Assembly: GCF_010500965.1 (NCBI RefSeq)
Contig: NZ_QVMI01000024.1
Span: 18,480-82,479 of the forward strand
Direction: 5' to 3'
Source of the DNA: Bacteroides sp. 51
Lineage (GTDB): Bacteria > Bacteroidota > Bacteroidia > Bacteroidales > Bacteroidaceae
DNA: 64,000 bases
Below the pieces are notes generated by a model. That model had not been told where the DNA came from and made no database searches. It worked only from the letters and a program-made list of their open reading frames with translations. Made by a program: the position numbers and the translations under genes. Positions within the stretch are counted from its first letter, which is position 1; each line of letters starts with the position of its first letter. This document shows positions 62,441 through 64,000 of the stretch, piece after piece.

Positions 62441-63013
62441 TTAACTGTTTGTTCTTTGTGGTCTTTGGCCTCTTTCACCTCTTTGGCCTTTTTCGCCCAT
62501 ACGTTTCTGGCGTTCTGCCTGTTTCTTTGTATAGGCTTCATATTGTTCTTTGGTGAAGATTTTCTCGATCTTTGCGTTATAATCTTCACGAGATTGCTTC
62601 ATGGCTCCCATCATTTTCTCCCGATCTTCTTTAGATGGTTTGTTATCCATTTTACCGGATTTACCGTGTTTTGCATGCTTTCCTCTTTTATCTTTCGGAG
62701 CAACCTTGCAGCTATCGCAATTTGCGCAGTTCTCGCAACATGCTTTACCTTTTATCTTGGCATCCTTTTTAGCTTCTTTGTTAGCATCCATCTTCCTGGG
62801 AGGAGTCATTTTCTCGGCCATTGCCAGGTTTACGTCGTAGAGTTGCGCTTTCTGGGCATCGCTCAGGGAATACTCTTTGACCATGCGTTCGGTCATGCGC
62901 TCGGCACGGTCTTTAGGGTCCATATTTCTTTGTCCACCTCTTGGCCCGCCTTGCGCCATAATCATGGTTCCGGTTGTCAATAAGGCGATGAATAGTAATG
63001 TTATCTTTTTCAT
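62441..63013 (-). CDS. DUF4890 / Spy-like periplasmic protein with a Cys cluster
   Basis: The 190-residue protein (start 63013; four upstream codons are open too) has a signal peptide ending in IMAQG. It is highly charged and helical, with two LTxxQ-like segments: YSLSDAQKAQLYDVN (~residue 45) and KIFTKEQYEAYTKKQAERQ (~150), as in the Spy/CpxP superfamily and Bacteroidetes DUF4890. Between them is KACCENCANCDSCKV (~residue 90), a cluster of five cysteines in 11 residues, then a His/Lys-rich tract (KRGKHAKHGKSGK) that could bind metal. A chaperone or metal-buffering role in the periplasm is an inference. Single gene with its own terminator. Confidence 0.8.
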   Translation of the reverse strand: MKKITLLFIALLTTGTMIMAQGGPRGGQRNMDPKDRAERMTERMVKEYSLSDAQKAQLYDVNLAMAEKMTPPRKMDANKEAKKDAKIKGKACCENCANCDSCKVAPKDKRGKHAKHGKSGKMDNKPSKEDREKMMGAMKQSREDYNAKIEKIFTKEQYEAYTKKQAERQKRMGEKGQRGERGQRPQRTNS

Positions 63014-63349
63014 TTCTTTGTTCATTTACTCGTTATACAATTCTTTTCAGTGTTGCAACTAAGTATATGACGAAAAGAAGAAGAAGAGGTTTAATGTGGA
63101 GGTCATTTTTAACTAATTTTTGCAAAAAAAATGGGATAATGTGTGTAGGAGCTTACTCCTATTCTATGTCGTTAAGTTAAGTCTTTTTGTAGGGTTATGA
63201 TGTAAATTGCTCCCACCACCTCCCCCTTCGGGGTACTCTTCCTCGGGCAGGAGGAGAACCGGCGAGGCGCCGGAGCCAGATTCACGATGCCGCAGGAAAA
63301 CTTATACTCCGCGTTAATCTGCGTAACTCTGCGGTTCAACCCCCATAAT
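63014..63349. other. 336-bp interval with intergenic palindromes
   Basis: No gene is seen. About 63215-63300 carries CTCCCCCTTCGGGG and a palindrome GGCGAGGCGCC followed by GGAGCCAG, similar in design to the AGCGAGGCGCT repeats elsewhere in the window. The stretch 63300-63340 (CTCCGCGTTAATCTGCG and so on) is another common intergenic repeat type. The upstream 150 bp hold no clear promoter. Confidence 0.55.
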
Positions 63350-63754
63350 TCAAAATTCAAAATTCTCTTTTCTTACATCGTAGCACGGGCACGCTTTATC
63401 CGACACCTCATTATGTCCCAACACCCGTTTGATTTCGATTAGTGTACAAAGCCTCCTCACTAACTCACGGATAGCAACCTTTTGTGCTTCCGTCCGTGTA
63501 TCCGCCGGATTTCCTTCTTTGTCCAGCCCACCAACATATGCTATGCCTATAGCCGAGCTATTCCATCCATAACAATGTGCCCCTTTTTGTGTCAGGGATC
63601 GCCCTTCTTCTATCCTTCCGTCCTGATGGATCACAAAATGATAGCCAATACTTTTGAATCCTCTTTCCCGGTGATAGCGATCAATATCAGCTACCGTAAG
63701 TTCCCGTTCCGCCGGGGTTGCCGTACAGTGAATCATAATATACTTCCAACTCAT
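63350..63754 (-). CDS. Phage-type N-acetylmuramoyl-L-alanine amidase
   Basis: The 134-residue protein starts at 63754, where ATGA overlaps the stop of the preceding gene. It resembles T7 lysozyme-like amidases (amidase_2): YIMIHCTATP with a zinc-binding His, GYHFVIHQDGRIEEGR, HCYGWNSSAIGIAYVGG, and LGHNEVSDKACPCYD with the second His, the Lys and the Cys ligand. It has no signal peptide, so export would need a holin or lysis. Pairing with an SH3-fold protein gene by translational coupling is a frequent arrangement in Bacteroides mobile elements. Confidence 0.92.
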   Translation of the reverse strand: MSWKYIMIHCTATPAERELTVADIDRYHRERGFKSIGYHFVIHQDGRIEEGRSLTQKGAHCYGWNSSAIGIAYVGGLDKEGNPADTRTEAQKVAIRELVRRLCTLIEIKRVLGHNEVSDKACPCYDVRKENFEF

Positions 63755-63999
63755 ACAATAGGCCTCCATTCTAAAAAGTTTTCTACCAGCAGGTTTCTCC
63801 AACCCTGCGCTTCCACATCCCAATAAATCAGGTTTCCGCCTTTGATCTTTTTCAAATCAAAGGCTCCTTTACCGAATGTCCGCTCATAGTATATCAGCGT
63901 TCCCATAGCCAGGCGGAATGCCCCGTCCTGCCGTTTGTATGCAATCAGGGCATGCCCATATTGCATATAACTGACCAGACTTTCTATCCGGTCCACCAT
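63751..63999 (-). CDS. SH3-like beta-barrel protein (DUF2693-type), possibly cut by the window edge
   Basis: The frame from 63999 gives 82 residues: MVDRIESLVSYMQYGHALIAYKR and so on to WRNLLVENFLEWRPIV. The sequence (Gly/Tyr-rich, FRLAMGTLIYYERTFG, KKIKGGNLIYWDVEAQGWRNL) fits a small SH3-fold protein family found next to phage amidases in Bacteroides. The ATG is one base from the window edge, so the true start may lie outside. It overlaps the amidase start by 4 bases. Confidence 0.75.
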   Translation of the reverse strand: MVDRIESLVSYMQYGHALIAYKRQDGAFRLAMGTLIYYERTFGKGAFDLKKIKGGNLIYWDVEAQGWRNLLVENFLEWRPIV

Positions 64000-64000
64000 C

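Overview
The window looks like a chromosome segment from a gut-type member of the Bacteroidales (Bacteroides/Parabacteroides-like; genus not certain). Support comes from two SusC/SusD pairs, a hybrid two-component system, Bacteroidales promoters (-33 TTTG, -7 TAnnTTTG, rarely a Shine-Dalgarno), lipoprotein-rich carbohydrate gene clusters and abundant short intergenic palindromes. No rRNA, tRNA, CRISPR array or intact insertion sequence was seen.

Region 1 (959-25326, all minus strand) is a polysaccharide utilisation locus, PUL-1. In transcription order it holds a GH89 alpha-N-acetylglucosaminidase, a large heparinase II/III-type lyase, a membrane-spanning propeller-AraC regulator with no kinase, an ECF sigma factor without an anti-sigma partner, SusC, SusD, a Big_2 surface lipoprotein, an alginate-lyase-family protein, a second heparinase II/III-type lyase, a GH127 and an esterase/serine-hydrolase fusion. 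The set points to a uronic-acid-rich glycan that also carries alpha-GlcNAc and possibly beta-L-arabinofuranose; the actual substrate is not determined.

Region 2 (25327-29115) is a small accessory stretch: a strongly predicted ~70-nt RNA, a short basic protein, an NTF2-like protein plus alpha/beta hydrolase operon, and an outer-membrane barrel gene.

Region 3 (29116-48153) is PUL-2, a pectin locus: SusC, SusD, a pectate lyase fused to a GH43-like propeller, an unassigned (alpha/alpha)6-type hydrolase, GH105, GH28 and GH105 on the minus strand, with a full hybrid two-component regulator diverging on the plus strand.

Region 4 (48232-60296) is mainly housekeeping: L,D-transpeptidase-like protein, NimA-like flavoprotein, MscS-like channel, nicotinate phosphoribosyltransferase, HerA-like ATPase, PagL-like deacylase, O-acetylhomoserine sulfhydrylase, malic enzyme and NADP-type glutamate dehydrogenase. 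Region 5 (60297-64000) has a 5'-truncated GH43 remnant, a clostripain-like lipoprotein, a DUF4890/Spy-like protein and an SH3-fold/amidase pair.

The most unusual layer is non-coding. Six intergenic sites carry short palindromic cores repeated with a 22- or 23-bp pitch; the cores differ from site to site while the pitch is kept. Several fold into long hairpins (34-bp stem at 43557-43636). A separate 33-bp repeat inside the PUL-2 regulator gene resembles an intergenic palindrome at 126-338 and has become an in-frame linker between kinase and receiver. All gene functions here are read from sequence motifs and family knowledge; no database search was run.
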